64,000 nucleotides of DNA, from positions 3,534,001 to 3,598,000 of the forward strand of contig JAQOTA010000060.1 in the NCBI GenBank assembly GCA_029532415.1. The letters are read 5' to 3'. Positions 10,005-22,485 of this stretch are shown piece after piece; position 1 is the stretch's first letter; every line of letters starts with the position of its first letter. The translations under genes were made by a program, and so were the position numbers. This DNA is from Marasmius tenuissimus. Taxonomy: Eukaryota; Basidiomycota; Agaricomycetes; Agaricales; Marasmiaceae. A model generated the notes under the pieces. The model saw only the letters and a program-made list of their open reading frames with translations, was not told where the DNA came from and did not search any database.

Positions 10005-11990
10005 ATCTCCAGTATGTCTCGACATTTTTCCGTGTCGTCGAAGGAAGTCCGTATCAGTTCAAGTTCTTCACCTGTCTCCGTCAATTCTTCCTTATGATTT
10101 GACTTTGTCAACGTAGAGTCGCTAGACAGGTCTTGGCCTATGCGAGTAGAGGAAGAAGGCAGTGGTGGTTGTCTCGAAGGTAGCGATGGTGCTGAAGCAT
10201 ACAATCAGGACGATCAATTCAAAGCTAAAGAAGAAATAAAACTCACACTTGAGTGCATCACTCCACGCTTTCACTTGCAACACGGCTTTGTTGTAGTCGC
10301 TTTTGTTCAACCCGCTCAGGGCTGTCTTCGACCCGTCCTTATCCTCGAGAGCATCAGGTATGCCACCCATCTACTGGCGCGTAGAAATTATCCACAGAAG
10401 CCGAAGAAGCTTCTTGGCCGAGATACGAAGATTGGAATCTTTTTGGAAACATTGCATGAGAAAATCCTTAACGATCGGCGATGCAGCTTCGGGTTTGGGG
10501 GATAGTCATCCTGGACGATGCGGGATCGGGCTGGTCTTGTGTCTAGGTCGTTGTAGGGAGGTGCACCTGTCAGTAGTTTGATAACCACACAACCGACGCT
10601 CCAGATATCCGAGGCGGTTGTCGCACCAGATTGTTTGATTACCTCTGGAGCCGCTGCGAAGGGGGTTGTGGTCATCACTACGTGTGTTCAGGACGCAGCT
10701 TGAGAGAGTACGTACTCCAGTAGGGACTCCAAACTATTGCATCACTGCCTGCGAAGCCCATTGTAGTGCTGCTTGCGACACCGAAATCCGCGAGTTTGAC
10801 GGTTCCGTCTTTGTTGGTGAAGATATTGGCGCCCTTGATGTCTCGATGGATAACACCCTGGTCGTGAAGATAGACGAGGCCTTTCAGTATCTGAGAGACA
10901 TAGCCAGCAACCAAATTCTCTGGAAACTTCCCAAAACGTTTGAGAACTCCATATAACGAACCATTCTCACAGAACTCGAGAATAGTGCAGAGAAAGTCAC
11001 CAGTCTTGACGAATCCTTTGTACTTGACGATGTTTGGATGCTACATGATGATCCTTTGAGGATTTCGCTGGTTCGAAGATCAAAGAACCGTACATTCAGA
11101 TGCTTCAGTACGTCAAATTCGGACTGTACAGTGTTCCGATCAGCAAAAATTCCACCAAACGAATGGTGATGACCACGTACTATAATGTCTCTCAAATCTC
11201 CCGTTGGAAAGCCGCTCAGCTGGATCTTCTTGACAGCTACAATCTCCCTAGTGGCCCAGTTCAGAGCATCTGCCCAACAGCTTCGATATGACTGATTCTT
11301 CCGGACTAGAAATCCTGCGATGCTCACGATAGACTTGTCCAAATGCACCCTTCCCCACCAAATCACCCAATTGTTGATGTGCACTAATCCGTGAGCTTTG
11401 CCAACAGTATTCCAGCCATGATTATACGCACATAATCGTCAAGAGATTCGGAGTCCGCAGAGCCGCTGGCTTCCGCCATCACTCGGATCGTCGTCTCGAC
11501 GGTCATGAATACAGCAGTGGCTTCGTAGTCGCTGTAAATAAGAGAAGGGAGTTATAGCGGTTCTTCCGTGTACTGTGAGGCGAATTATGGGTCGGAATAG
11601 ATGGAACAAGAGGTTACCGTATGGACTAAAGTAGAGAGCGTGTGCTGAACGTACGATCTCGCCAGACAGACATAGAAGTCCGACATAACGATCCTCATTC
11701 TTGCTACCGTTGATGGCAGTGTATTTTGAGATCACAGCAATGAGCAGGCCATTCAGTCACAAAATGATATCGAAGCTGCCCGTGAATGAGGTGATTCTAT
11801 GAAACCGTGATTTAGCCCAATTCTGAAAATTTGGAAGAAGGAAATGCTCACGAGAGTTGTCAATGACAAGCTCTCTGAGATCATGAAGGTATGGTCGACT
11901 GTTTGGAGAAGTTCGAGATCGTGAGATCGTGAGACCGTCGTCGTCGTCGTTGTTCAAGACAAGATCAGTGAGCACGCACATCCTCGCGTA
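10005..11990 (-). pseudogene. SepH/Cdc7-like septation kinase pseudogene, copy alpha, with TKL lead-in
   Basis: Exons on the minus strand give a SIN-type Ste11-like kinase: L-G-D-L-V-G-K-G-A-F-G-Q-V-Y-R near 11345, [32 protein letters not shown] near 10835, A-D-F-G-V-A-S, then [17 protein letters not shown] base is lost after Q-D-D-Y-P-P (about 10490), breaking the frame. The tail V-K-A-W-S-D-A-L-K splices to a segment containing T-G-E-E-L-E-L-I-R-T-S-F-D-D-T-E-K-C-R, the lead-in of the TKL kinase family, which is then truncated at 10005. The 5' leader (11600-11680) resembles the leaders of the TKL kinase genes. In yeasts and moulds Cdc7/SepH acts in septation; this copy cannot. Confidence 0.8.
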
Positions 11991-12239
11991 CCGTCACGTC
12001 ACCTGTCACCGTCCCTTTTCCTCACCGCGTGACGTCATCGCGCCTTGCCCCTGCCCCCAAGCACCAAGGTGCCGAAATATCCCACACTAGGACCTTACCA
12101 TCGACCCATGATTAAGGCTCAAGTACTCGCAATGTCTCCGGTCATCCTCGGGTCATCCCCAAACGAACATGTCGACGGCGTGAGATAGTTATGTAGTGGT
12201 CCTAAACAAGAATTCTGAACACGAAAAATCGCAAAAGTT

Positions 12240-14690
12240 TCTACGATTTTCGACAGCTGTCAGCGGTCGGCCATGCAAGAACGGCCCGTCCTTCCTAGCT
12301 TCACAATACATTGATCAACATCGATAGTGACAACGGACATAGATCGCTTTCTGTCAGACTTCTATATCTGTCTGACGGAGCATTGAAATCGTGCGTTCAG
12401 CACACACTACACACTCATTCTACTGTAGATCCAGTAGCCTCTTTTTTCGTCCAGGTTTGCCTATGTCAACCTCCAAGTCCCCTAACAAGGAAGGGCCCAA
12501 CGTTTCCCCAACACAACAAGGGCCAGGAAAACTTGACACCAGCTCGAAGACTCATAGCAATCCTACATCAAAAAAGCCAAAATGGAAGTCGAAAGATACA
12601 GAGGAAGGGAAGGACAAAGAGAGAAGACCCCCGCACAAGGAACCAGCTGCTGTGAAGACCAACGCCCCGAGTCAAGACTCGACAAAAAGGCAGGCCATGA
12701 CATCTAAAGACGCAAAAACTTTCGAAGAGGAACCTACGCTGAAGGCGAAGAAGGATCACGACCTCGAGGCTATCAAACAAGGTACTGTCACAACCGTTCT
12801 CTCTAGCCTCAGCTGTTTGATGTCCCACGGAATCAGAGAGTAAGACCTCGCGCCAGCGCCCAAGCAGCTCTCAAGATCGCCCTACCCCCAATGAAGTCGA
12901 AACTGTAGCCGAAGTAATTCAAGCCAAGGATACGAAGTCAATGGGCCAGACGGAAGGGATGGGAACGGGTGAAGAACTTGGCCGGATACAGGCCTTCTTC
13001 GAAGACGTAGAGAGATGTCGAAAGGTTATCGAGACCGAGGGTGATGGGGCGCAGCGGTGGTTGGATCTCCTGCAAACGGTTAGGGTTGTTCTTTGCTTTC
13101 ACATTATATGCGTACTGAGTTCCTTTCTAGCTTACGAGTTACCCTGGAATCCAACCAAGATCTTCCATATTCAAAGTCATGCTTCGCCTCTCGAAGAAGT
13201 CAGGATTGTACCCGAAGTGCCTGAAGATCAACAACGTAGAGAGGATGGGATCACATCCAGTGGCTGGAGGCGGCTTCGGAGACGTTTGGAAGGGGAGAAT
13301 CGCGGACGAGATTGTGTGTCTGAAAGTTGTGAAGGTATACCTGGCGTCTGATGTCGAGCAGTTGCTCAAGGTGAGTCTGTTCTCGGACTGAACCTTCGTA
13401 CTCATACTCATCGAACCTTAGGAGTACATGCAGGAGGCGATTGTTTGGCAACAACTCAGACACCCAAACCTTCTGCCGTTCATAGGCATGTACTACTTCG
13501 GAGAGGGCCAAGGACAACTATGTTTAGTTTCGCCGTGGATGGAACGGGGGAATCTCGTGACTTTTCTCAAGAACACGCCCCCCGAACACGTTGATCGCAT
13601 GCTACTGGTGAGCACTTGCCTGCGTTCTATCGTTGTCTTGGTGTCTGATGCCCTTGTAGGCGTACGACGTTGCATCTGGCCTGGCTCATCTCCATGATTT
13701 GAAAATCGTTCACGGTGATATGAAAGGCGTAAGGTTTCCATTTGACTGCTAACAGCTGACTGTCGAAGCTAACCCGTTCCCTAAACAGGTCAACGTCCTC
13801 ATCACCCCCGAGGGAAGGGCATCCATAGGCGATTTCGGTCTATCGCACGTCGCTGACTCGCATGCCTTGAAGTTATCGACATCCTTTACCAGTCGTGCCA
13901 AGGGAACGACCCGATGGCTTGCACCAGAGCTCCTTAGATCGGCCCCTCCCAGCGTTTCTACCGTCCAAAGCGACATGTACGCTTACGGATGCGTCTGTTA
14001 CGAGGCGAGCCATCCGTGTTCAAACATATCGTTGTCGAGTTCTGACTTGCATTCATGAATTGTCAGATCTTCGCGGAACGTGCTCCCTTCTACGAGCTAG
14101 GAGAAGGCGCGGTCATTGTTGCGGTTCTTCTCGATGGCAAACATCCCTCTCGTCCCGAAGACCCAGAGGTTGATGATGGGATCTGGGAGTTGATGACTTC
14201 GTGTTGGAACTCTGAGGCTTCCCTTCGACCTACCGCCGCGGATTCAATTGCACGAATTCGACGTTTGTGGTCGATTCGGGGTGGAAGTGGCGATATTCAG
14301 GATGCGCCGGGCTGGAAGGGTTTGAATGTGGACGCGATACAAAGCAACGTGGAATATCCACACCTCGATTTGGGGATGTTGAGCGAGCTGTAGCTATGCG
14401 CTGAGGAGAAGCTCCTTGCGAGTTTGGGTGTGCTAGGCGAAGTGAAGGTATGTATGTTCAGTGGTGGATCCCTAGGCGTACCGAATGCTGAGGAGTGTCC
14501 ATACAGCTTGCATTATATTCGATCACAGTTGTCCTTAGATCGTTGTCCAACAAATCTAAATTCCGTTGCGACACCACCAGAATCGGAATCCCAGTGAAGA
14601 GGCTACAAGGTAACAAACTAACCTCGTTGGGTCAAGCACGCCAATACGCGTGACGATTTGGTTTCTTCCTGTAATGCCGCATTCACCTCC
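12240..14690. repeat. Inverted duplication arm A (K1 gene), partner of 60505-62920
   Basis: The region from the leader (ACAATACATTGATCAACATCG near 12304) to about 14690 matches 60505-62920 on the opposite strand. It covers the complete kinase gene and about 300 bp of downstream sequence; similarity falls off in the 3' flank. Confidence 0.85.
12463..14393 (+). CDS. TKL-like protein kinase K1, intact
   Basis: Seven exons by eye: 12463-12781, 12837-13078, 13131-13370, 13422-13607, 13660-13728, 13789-14004, 14067-14393, for 532 aa. The N-terminal ~100 residues are Lys/Glu/Ser-rich and look disordered. A helical lead-in (E-E-L-G-R-I-Q-A-F-F-E-D-V-E-R-C-R ... W-L-D-L-L-Q) precedes the kinase domain. 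The domain shows the glycine loop V-A-G-G-G-F-G-D-V-W-K-G, the lysine in V-C-L-K-V-V-K, the catalytic loop H-G-D-M-K-G (HGD replaces HRD, usual in basidiomycete TKLs), D-F-G-L-S, and L-A-P-E-L. The tail is G-M-L-S-E-L. Intron 6 has a GC donor (GAG|GCGAGC) and AG acceptor; the others are GT-AG. All catalytic residues are present, so K1 is the best candidate active member of the expanded family. Substrate unknown. Confidence 0.9.
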
Positions 14691-14869
14691 CCCCATTCGT
14701 TAGTGGATGCCTCCGACATCAGTCTCTTGCGTCGACTGGACGGTACGCTGCCGTATAAATTGCAGAGGCTGTGTTTTTTCTGGTCGGATATGGCGTACCT
14801 ATCGCCATTGATACGTGCCCCAATGGAAAGACTTCTATTCCGCTCGATGATCTAGTGGGCCTCTGCTTC

Positions 14870-15036
14870 CCCCAAGATTCAAAAGCCTCGAATTCGGAAT
14901 CGTGAGTTTCGAGACAGCAGTAGCCAAAGGCGACAGCAAGATCGTCGCTTTCCGTTCGGTGATCGTGATGGATTCGTTGGCCAGCCAGAATCCAGTCTTG
15001 GTGTTCTTAATGTGGTAGACTCGCTGGGCCGGGCAT
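14870..15036 (-). pseudogene. Trefoil gene relic (first exon only)
   Basis: Minus-strand reading from ATG at 15036 begins M-P-G-P-A-S, then needs two bases restored to continue V-Y-H-I-K-N-T-K-T-G-F-W-L-A-N-E-S, clearly the first exon of the trefoil family (M-P-G-P-A-S-G-V-Y-Y-I-K-N-V in T1). The frame lost two bases near 15022 and no later exons are recognisable. It is more diverged than T1-T3 and sits between K1 and K2. Confidence 0.75.
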
Positions 15037-15317
15037 GGCTCTTCGTATTGTCAGGTTATGCGAAGAAAGTCGATGGAGGTCGGAATATGTAGAACGGGTC
15101 ACGAGAGCCACGGAGAGCCGTCTTGAATCTCATGGAAGGCTGGATTTTCGAAGATTCTGTGTGAAGATAATGCTCAGGCCCAGCTGTTTCACGCCGCGGT
15201 GTAAAGTGCAGCCAGAATGATGGTATTTATGATCCTGTACATGACTTTATATGGACCTTGATACATGAAAGATTGTTTGCCACAGGATGACATACTCATT
15301 TTCCCTATAGGCCACGG

Positions 15318-17349
15318 CTATGGCTGGGACAGCATCTCCAAATCCAGAGGCGGATACTCCACATTGCTCTGTACGGCGTCGTCGAATGATCTCTAGTCCG
15401 GCGCATCCTGGAGATTGGCACCTCTGCTCGACGACAAATGACGGATCGTCTTGAGAACATCTGCAGCAGTGGGTCGAAGCGAGGGATCAAAGTTCCAACA
15501 CGAATTCATGAGCTCCCAGATCGCATCGTCTTCCAACTTTTTGGGACGAGAAGGAATCTGCCCCTGTCCACGAAGGGCTGCAAAGATGGCTGCGGCATCC
15601 TTCAGGTCCGAGTGGAAGGGAGTGGCATGTCCCGCGAAGATCTACAATATGAGCAATAACCGTCAGCGAGAACTTCGTTAGGCTAAATACAAACGACTTG
15701 CCTCGTAGCAGACGCATCCACAAGCATAAACATCACTCTTCTCAGCGGAAAAAGGCTCTGGGCCGAACAGCTCTGGTCCGAGCCATCTCGCTGACCCCGT
15801 TCCGCTGGCGCCAATTGTGAAGGGCACCGAGAACTTCAGCGTATCGTCAGATTCGTCGCCGTTGCGACCAAAATACGGACCAAATCCTCCCATGCATGCC
15901 CTCATCTCGGGAGTAATGAGGACGTTGAACTGTAAGTATAGAAACAAATCAGCCTCGACAGTCAGCTCGTAGTAAAAAAAGAGTTTTTACGCCTCTCATA
16001 TCGCCATGAATAATCTTCGTGCGATGTAGATGGCTCAGGCCAGATACAACGTCGTGTGCCTACAAGCCTTTTAGACATCGGCGCGACGAGTGCAGAGGAA
16101 ACCGGTTACCAGCAGCACGCGATCGACAAGTTCGAGAGGTGCGGTTTTGAGGAAAGCGACGAGATTACCTCGTTCCATCCATGGCGAAACCAAGGACAAC
16201 TGTTCTTGATCTGTCCGAAATGGTGGATTCCCGCAAATGGCAGAAGATTCGGGTGCCTAAGTTGCTGCAGGATGGCAGCCTTTTGCACAAATCGCTGGTC
16301 TTTATGAGTACGGGTGAGAAGGTCAAGGTCGGAGAGGACACTTACATCAACGTCCGGCTTCCGTTGACGAGACGCTAGTAGAGAAACCTTCATGACTTTC
16401 ATCAACACGACCTGATTAGCTATTCTTCCCTTCCAACTCCCTCCAAATCCTGCTGGCCCAAGCTTGTCCACGTTCTTGATTCTTAGGCAGTTCGGAAGAT
16501 CCCCGATCGCTCCGAGAGGTGAAACATGGCTTTTGACATAATCTATCTCAATCTTCGTGAGACTCCAGGATGGATCGAGAGCTGCAAGAAAATGTTTATC
16601 AGTACAGATGCAATGTCAACTTCAGTCCCGTCCATACCGCATAGAAGGTATCTAGCCATCCCTGGGCTTTGTCTCCCCATTTTCCTAGCACATCCTTGCA
16701 GGTCTGGGCGTCTGCAAAGAGAGCCTGAAAGCGCAGCAACTCTTCCTCTTTCAGCGTATGCCTACTTTCTGCCTGCCGTTCAGTTACCTCCTCGACCTGC
16801 TTTTGCTCACTTCGATCCGGCTGTCTGGCTCTTACTTCTTCATATCGCGTATCCAAAGAAATTCGACATGTTCCAGCTCGAAAAAGAGAAGCCGACTTGT
16901 GTACAGAAAACCCGTCCAGGCTATCTTGAAGAGTAGACGATTCGACAAGTGCATGAGTGGAGGTAGATATTTTCGTCCACGGGGCCTCTCTGGTAAGCGC
17001 TCCAAACGAAGACGTCGTCGTCGGTGAAGTTTGCTGAGCTTCCTGAGCCTGAGAATCTGCTGAAGCACCCCCATCGAACGAAAACTCCATATACATCCCC
17101 CCTGTCCTCCCCCTCGTCTCTGTCCTTGTTCGTTCCGTTCCGCACCATCATCGACGACGACGATATCCATAATCCTCTCCTTCCGTTCAGGTTGGTTCTC
17201 CTCATCCCCATACCCGTCTCCCCCAGGAGCCTCCACATCATCCCTGTCGTGATCAAGCTCCATCTCACCCTCCAACTCCAAATCCATACTCTCATCCGAA
17301 TCCACATCCCCATACGCCCAATCCATCTCTTCGTCGAATTCCATGTCAT
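15318..17349 (-). pseudogene. TKL kinase pseudogene K2 with unrelated acidic N-terminus
   Basis: C-terminal kinase lobes are recognisable: I-W-E-L-M-N-S-C-W-N-F-D-P-S-L-R-P-T-A-A-D, Y-A-C-G-C-V-C-Y-E and I-I-H-G-D-M-R-G. The DFG aspartate is Gly (M-G-G-F-G). A one-base deletion near 16200 shifts the frame inside the segment that reads L-V-S-P-W-M-E-R-G-N-L in paralogues. A Trp codon is now TAG (15393-15395), 25 codons before the old end. The N-terminus is unlike other members: an acidic stretch (D-E-E-M-D-W-A-Y-G-D-V-D-S-D-E-S, from 17343), then a Ser/Thr/Gln-rich region, then a diverged lead-in (E-E-E-L-L-R-F-Q-A-L-F-A-D-A-Q-T-C-K). Upstream Gln-rich coding-like sequence (17400-17450) contains a stop. 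Confidence 0.8.
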
Positions 17350-17359
17350 GCTCTAAGTC

Positions 17360-20002
17360 GACATCACCCGAAACAGGCAGCAGCGACAGCTCCAGCTGCT
17401 GTTGTTGCTACTGTTGATGGTATTCCAACAACTCCGGCGGCGGAGGCAACCTCACCACCGTCGTCCTCTGATTAACGGGGGAAAGTGACATCCTCAACGG
17501 CGACGGAATCCCAAACAGTTGAGCTTCGTACGCTCGAATGGCTGGTGCGCCGATTTGTGAGCCTCTTTAACAACAAACAAAACCGGTATGGGTCAGCCCA
17601 ACAGAAACGAGAAGAAAGAGACAAAAACTTACAAAACCCCAACTCTGGCTTTACACATCGCCCTCCACATCACCCATCCACTCCCATGAGCACCTCTACC
17701 CATCCCACCGAGTCCAATACCAGGTCCACCGAGAACGTTTATGCCACCATTATGTTCGGCATGTCTCCATTCACCCTGGCGGTCTTGTTCACAAACGACA
17801 CCGCGGATGTATCGTCGACCTTTCGCACCCAGCCGTCTCGTGTGGTCGGATTTGAGAGGGTGTAAAGAAGATAAGGAAAAGCTTGAACGTCGCCGGCGGG
17901 TTCTGTGGAATCAGTCAGTCAAACAACTTTCTCCCAAAAAGCAATTGAGAACAAAAGGATACGTACCGCGACAAAGGCGAGCTATAAGATATTCTCACTC
18001 CATGCTCTGACTGCTTTTGGCTCGTCTGTTCCAGCTCAGACTCGCATTCATCCGACTCGTCAGGCCCATAATCGACTGAAGCGTTCACTGTCTCTGATCT
18101 CACCACTCGAACCGCTATCGTGCCTCGTCTTCAGAGTTGAAGTTGCTGCCTATTCGACTTCCACAGGCATGCTGGCACTCGAACCCGTTGTAAAATTACC
18201 GGAAAATGTATAGGCATCGAGAATTCAGAAAAAGCATGAACGTTACTAAGCTCTACTGGCCGCGACATCGACCGGATAAGCGGCCCGCCACCGGGCCATG
18301 TGCTTCCAGCCGGAATGCCGCCACTTTCGAGAGTGTATTCCAAGTCGAGTCGCGGAGAAATGAATAAGTAGATACATACACTTGACTCGAAGACTCTCAA
18401 AGTACGAGAGCCAATAAACCGAGTCTTATGCTTACGCGTGTTCAGTTTTGGGCCTCTATAGATTGCCGATGGTTGGCACATAGCATTCCAATACGAAATA
18501 AAGGTTAGAAAATGACATTCTCCACGTAGCGCACAGGCTAAACGTTTTAGAGTGGGTATTCCGGAGCATTTGTGGTTCGAACTATTCAAGTCGAAGAAGT
18601 TCTACTGAAGACCCATTACACAAGGGTCAATGGGAGTCGAGCGAAACATTGAATGACGCGCGCTTCGAGATCCGGGGCAGCTCTTCGGAGATTCTATCGC
18701 TTTCATCGAAGCCGCAAGAGGTTGGTGATCGCCCCACGAGCGCTAGTATAGACAGGTTGCAGGTTCGAAGTCCATTTGGGGGATTGGCAGGAGACCAGGA
18801 GCGCTAACTTCGGCTCAACTTAAAGGCGGCCGCTTCGCCTTGCGGGGCTTTGCCCTCGTGAGAGACCATCCGCAAAATCGATCAAAACTCCCCGATCGCT
18901 GACAGGCCTGTGGGGTAAAACAGACGCTCAACACTTTCCCGCATCGGTCATGCATGATTCAAATGGTGAGACGAATGCCCTCCTGGTCATTGGAGTGGTT
19001 TGTGCGAGATCAATCTTGATCTCGATAATCATCGTCTTCGCATACGGTGACTGTAGCACAGAGACGCGACCCAAAGCCAATGGGATGGATGAGGATGGAT
19101 GTCCTCCTCGACCGTCAGAACGGGGTGGTATCCGCTATTATGATCCCATCTTACCGTAGGGCGCATAGGCTCAGGTTGATACCTATTCCAACTTCACAGC
19201 TCGACTTAACCCGATAGCATTGATTGAGGGCCCCTGACCAGATGTATTTTGGGGGAGAAGGGATGGTGGAGTTCGTAGGTGATTGAATAGATCTAGAGCC
19301 CCTCTGGCAAGGAAGGACCATGAACCCAGTTAGAATAGGTCAAAATCTGCTTGAAAACACGCGGGGGAAAAAAACGATAAGTTCGAATTGGGTTGGTTTC
19401 CACCTATTTCGGGCCGTTCGCATACTTCTCCTACCATTAACCCCCTACGTCGTTGGATCTTAAGCCCAGCAGGACACCCTGAATTGACTTATCCGAGACA
19501 TTACGGTCTTTGGAAGGGGAGAATCTTTTCCAAAGTCTTCGTCGGGTAATGACTCGTTCTTCATTGACGCTCAGCAAGAGTATCGCTCCAATCGGGACAG
19601 GCCTGTTCTCCGATGCAATCTGTCAGGCAAATTGCCGTCCTTTCCACCGTCACAGAATTCCAGTGAGTAGTTCTCTTCCAATCGCCGCAAGCACCCCAGA
19701 CCTTAGTTGACAGCGTCAGGCGTTGCCAGACATGAAATCTTACTCGTGAAGGAAGAAAACATATGGCACCTCCCTTCTTGGTGAGTGATTTGGCGCCGAA
19801 CGTCCAGAATCCAAACCAGTAGCAACGTTCGTCCAAACGTTATCTTCCGCCTTTTGAATGTTCTTTGGTTCGCTCCCCAACTGGATTGGGTGATTTCGTG
19901 AGAGTTTTTTTGAGATATGTAAACCCTCCCTTTGACTGAGCTGATTCCTCACTTTCAGCCCTTTCTCAAGCTGTGCTCAAAAAGCAAGTTTGACTCACAA
20001 GC
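17360..20002. other. Region without a recognised gene, possible exon remnants at 17.4-17.9 kb
   Basis: Minus-strand reading at 17500-17870 gives coding-like pieces (I-G-A-P-A-I-R-A-Y-E-A-Q-L-F-G-I-P-S; G-G-I-N-V-L-G-G-P-G-I-G-L-G-G-M-G-R-G) that could be 5' exons of the gene now joined to K2, but I do not recognise the family. Plus-strand frames there (17485-17865) are probably antisense. From 18.1 to 20.0 kb I see no supportable gene; the last part should hold the tyrosinase promoter. Confidence 0.4.
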
Positions 20003-22186
20003 ATGTCTCGCGATCGCCGCTACGTCGTCAAAGGACCTCAGGGTGTCGCCAATCGCCTCGAAATCAACGACTTCATCAAGAATGAAGCTCATTTCTCCCT
20101 TTATGTCCAAGCCCTAAGTGAGCTACTCCCGTCGTCTTACGCGTACCGTAGCTCTGGCTAACAGACAATCACCAGTCAAACTTCAGCAGAAGGATCAGAG
20201 CGAAGTCGACTCATTCTTTCAGATCGGCGGCATTCATGGACTCCCCGCAGTTGAGTGGGACCCCCCTCGCGACTCCCCCACTGGAGACGATGATCCTCCG
20301 TGGCTCGGCTACTGTACACATGAAGACGTTCTTTTCCCGACCTGGCATCGACCTTACATGGTTCTCATGGAGGTGAGCCGTTGAACTGTATGACATACCA
20401 ATCTTTGTTGGTTGACTTTTTCTGCAGCAAGCTATCCAAGGGGAAGCTATGAAGATCGCTGAGACATACACGTTTGAAAAGGAACGCTTCAAAGAAGCCG
20501 CTCTTAACTTGCGTCAGCCTTACTGGGACTGGGCTGTAAACTCGGTGCCACCAGCAGAGGTCATCTCTATGGACCGGCTCACTATCATTGTATTCAATGG
20601 AGAGGAGGGGTCTGTTGTCAACCCATTTCGAAGGTATACGTTCAACCCACTCGTGCCGTCCTACAAGTTCCCAGAGCCGTTCAGCAAGTGGCAGACCACT
20701 CTGAGGCACCCGAGGGATGAAACGGACCCAAACGCTACGGAGAATATTGATAGGCTGAAAAGGTAGGTTTTTGATCCTGATCAGAGACACCGGTTTCGAT
20801 GCTGAAACAAGTTTCTTCCCAGTTGGATGCAGTGCGAACAGACCGACATCCGAGACAAGACTCACATCATGCTTACTCAAGTTCATACTTGGCCTAAGTT
20901 TAGCAACACCACTGCGAGCAATAACTCGAAAGACACCCAACACGCTCTGGACGATGGCCCCACGAAGATTAGAGGCAATAGTTTGGAAGCGATCCATAAT
21001 TCCATTCACGACAATATTGGTGGCGGTGGACATATGGGTGAAGCCAGTGTGGCCGGTGCGAACATGCTTACTTTTCCCCTTCCTTGAAGCGGTTGAATAA
21101 TGTGGCCTCCGGTTGGTGTAAGGCTTCGACCCGATCTTCTACATGCATCACGCACAAGTGGACAGGTTACTTTCCCTATGGGCTTCCCAGAATCCCGATG
21201 TCTGGGTCACTCCCAGTAAGTCGCTCAACGGTACTTGGACGATACCGAAGCACGGCGAGATAGATAAGGATACAGGTAAGTTCTTCCCCCCGGTACCACA
21301 GAGTACTGTAGAGCCCCGCTACTATTGCTCACCTGCTTGAATAGCTCTTACGCCATTTTGGAACGCCGAGCCCAGTTATTGGACATCAGCGAAGATTATG
21401 GATACCGCCTCCCTTGGGTACACATACCCAGACTTCAACGAGCCCCTCCCCGGAGAACCAACCGGACCGTTACCGACAATTATCGCTAAGAACATCAATC
21501 GTCTCTACGCGGGGGCGACTTTCAATAAGCTATTGTCTCAGAGAGCGGTAGCAGAATCTCAGGATAGTGCAGCTCAGCTGAGAGTCTGGGAATGGACCGC
21601 TCGCATTCATGTCAAGAAATACGAGGTCGGTGGTAGTTTCAGCATTCCCCTCTTTGTGGGTAGCGTTCCGGAGAACCCCGAAGAATGGTTGACCTCTGAG
21701 AACTTTGTCGGGGGGCATTATGTTTTTGTTAACAGGCAAGCTCCATTATCATTCGCAGTGATTCTTTAGATGACGTTTTGCTTGGATCCAGTACGCCAGA
21801 GAATTGTGGTAACTGTCTCACGCGACTGGACAACATTGTCGAAGGGTTCGTCCATCTCAATGATGCCCTTCTTACCCGCTCGGGCCTAGAGTCGTTGGAA
21901 TCAAGCGACGTCGTGTCGTATCTCAAAAAAAACCTTCACTGGCGAGCTGCCAAGGTCAGTACTCTATTTCAGTTTCAATTCGGTGTAAACTAACGCGTCG
22001 CGTCTGTCTTTTTAGACTTCGGGCGAGGCCATCGAGCTATCTCGGCTACCATCACTCGAGATCGAGGTGACTGCTACACGTCTTACACTCCCACCTGGGT
22101 CGATCTTCCCAGTTGCCGAGGAGACGATAATCTATCCCGAAATCACTGAAGGAAAACAAGGGGGTGTGAGAAGCGGCGAAGCGTGA
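20003..22186 (+). CDS. Tyrosinase (polyphenol oxidase)
   Basis: Type-3 copper enzyme that hydroxylates monophenols and oxidises diphenols to quinones, feeding melanin formation. From ATG 20003 the spliced reading gives [11 protein letters not shown] (first CuA His), [16 protein letters not shown] (the C-x-H thioether pair plus the third CuA His), H-N-S-I-H-D-N (first two CuB His) and [13 protein letters not shown] (last CuB His). Around 21600 the [11 protein letters not shown] segment matches the Y-x-G-type end of the catalytic domain. The C-terminal lid-like domain ([11 protein letters not shown] onward) follows to TGA at 22184-22186. About eight exons, all in frame. No signal peptide is evident, as in other mushroom tyrosinases. 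Appears intact. Confidence 0.93.
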
Positions 22187-22485
22187 AATGTGCAGCTCTG
22201 GATCGGTTAAGTGTCAAAAGTCCCATACATCTATGCAAACCCTTACCCTTGAATTGTACTACTACCTCTCTTGAATCGTGATCATATGTGTACCAGAAGT
22301 CGGACTGTGCGTCTGTGCTGTAACAATCAAGCACCCAGTTTACGCTGCGATAGATGGGCTCAACAGGACTACCGGGTTTGATACGAGTGACTCATTCGAA
22401 CGAGGATAACCATCGACGCGTGACGGATCATGAATTTGTCCTGCTCAAACGAAGATAGGTGACAATCCGAAGAGCCCAGAACGAA

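Noticed and set aside
13700..13728. Loss of kinase activity because HRD is HGD
   Set aside because: H-G-D with the following Lys is the normal form in many basidiomycete TKL kinases; the Asp is kept in K1 and K7.
18750..18790. tRNA-like GGTTCGAA box
   Set aside because: The arms beside GGTTCGAAGTCC do not pair and no acceptor stem or D arm can be drawn.
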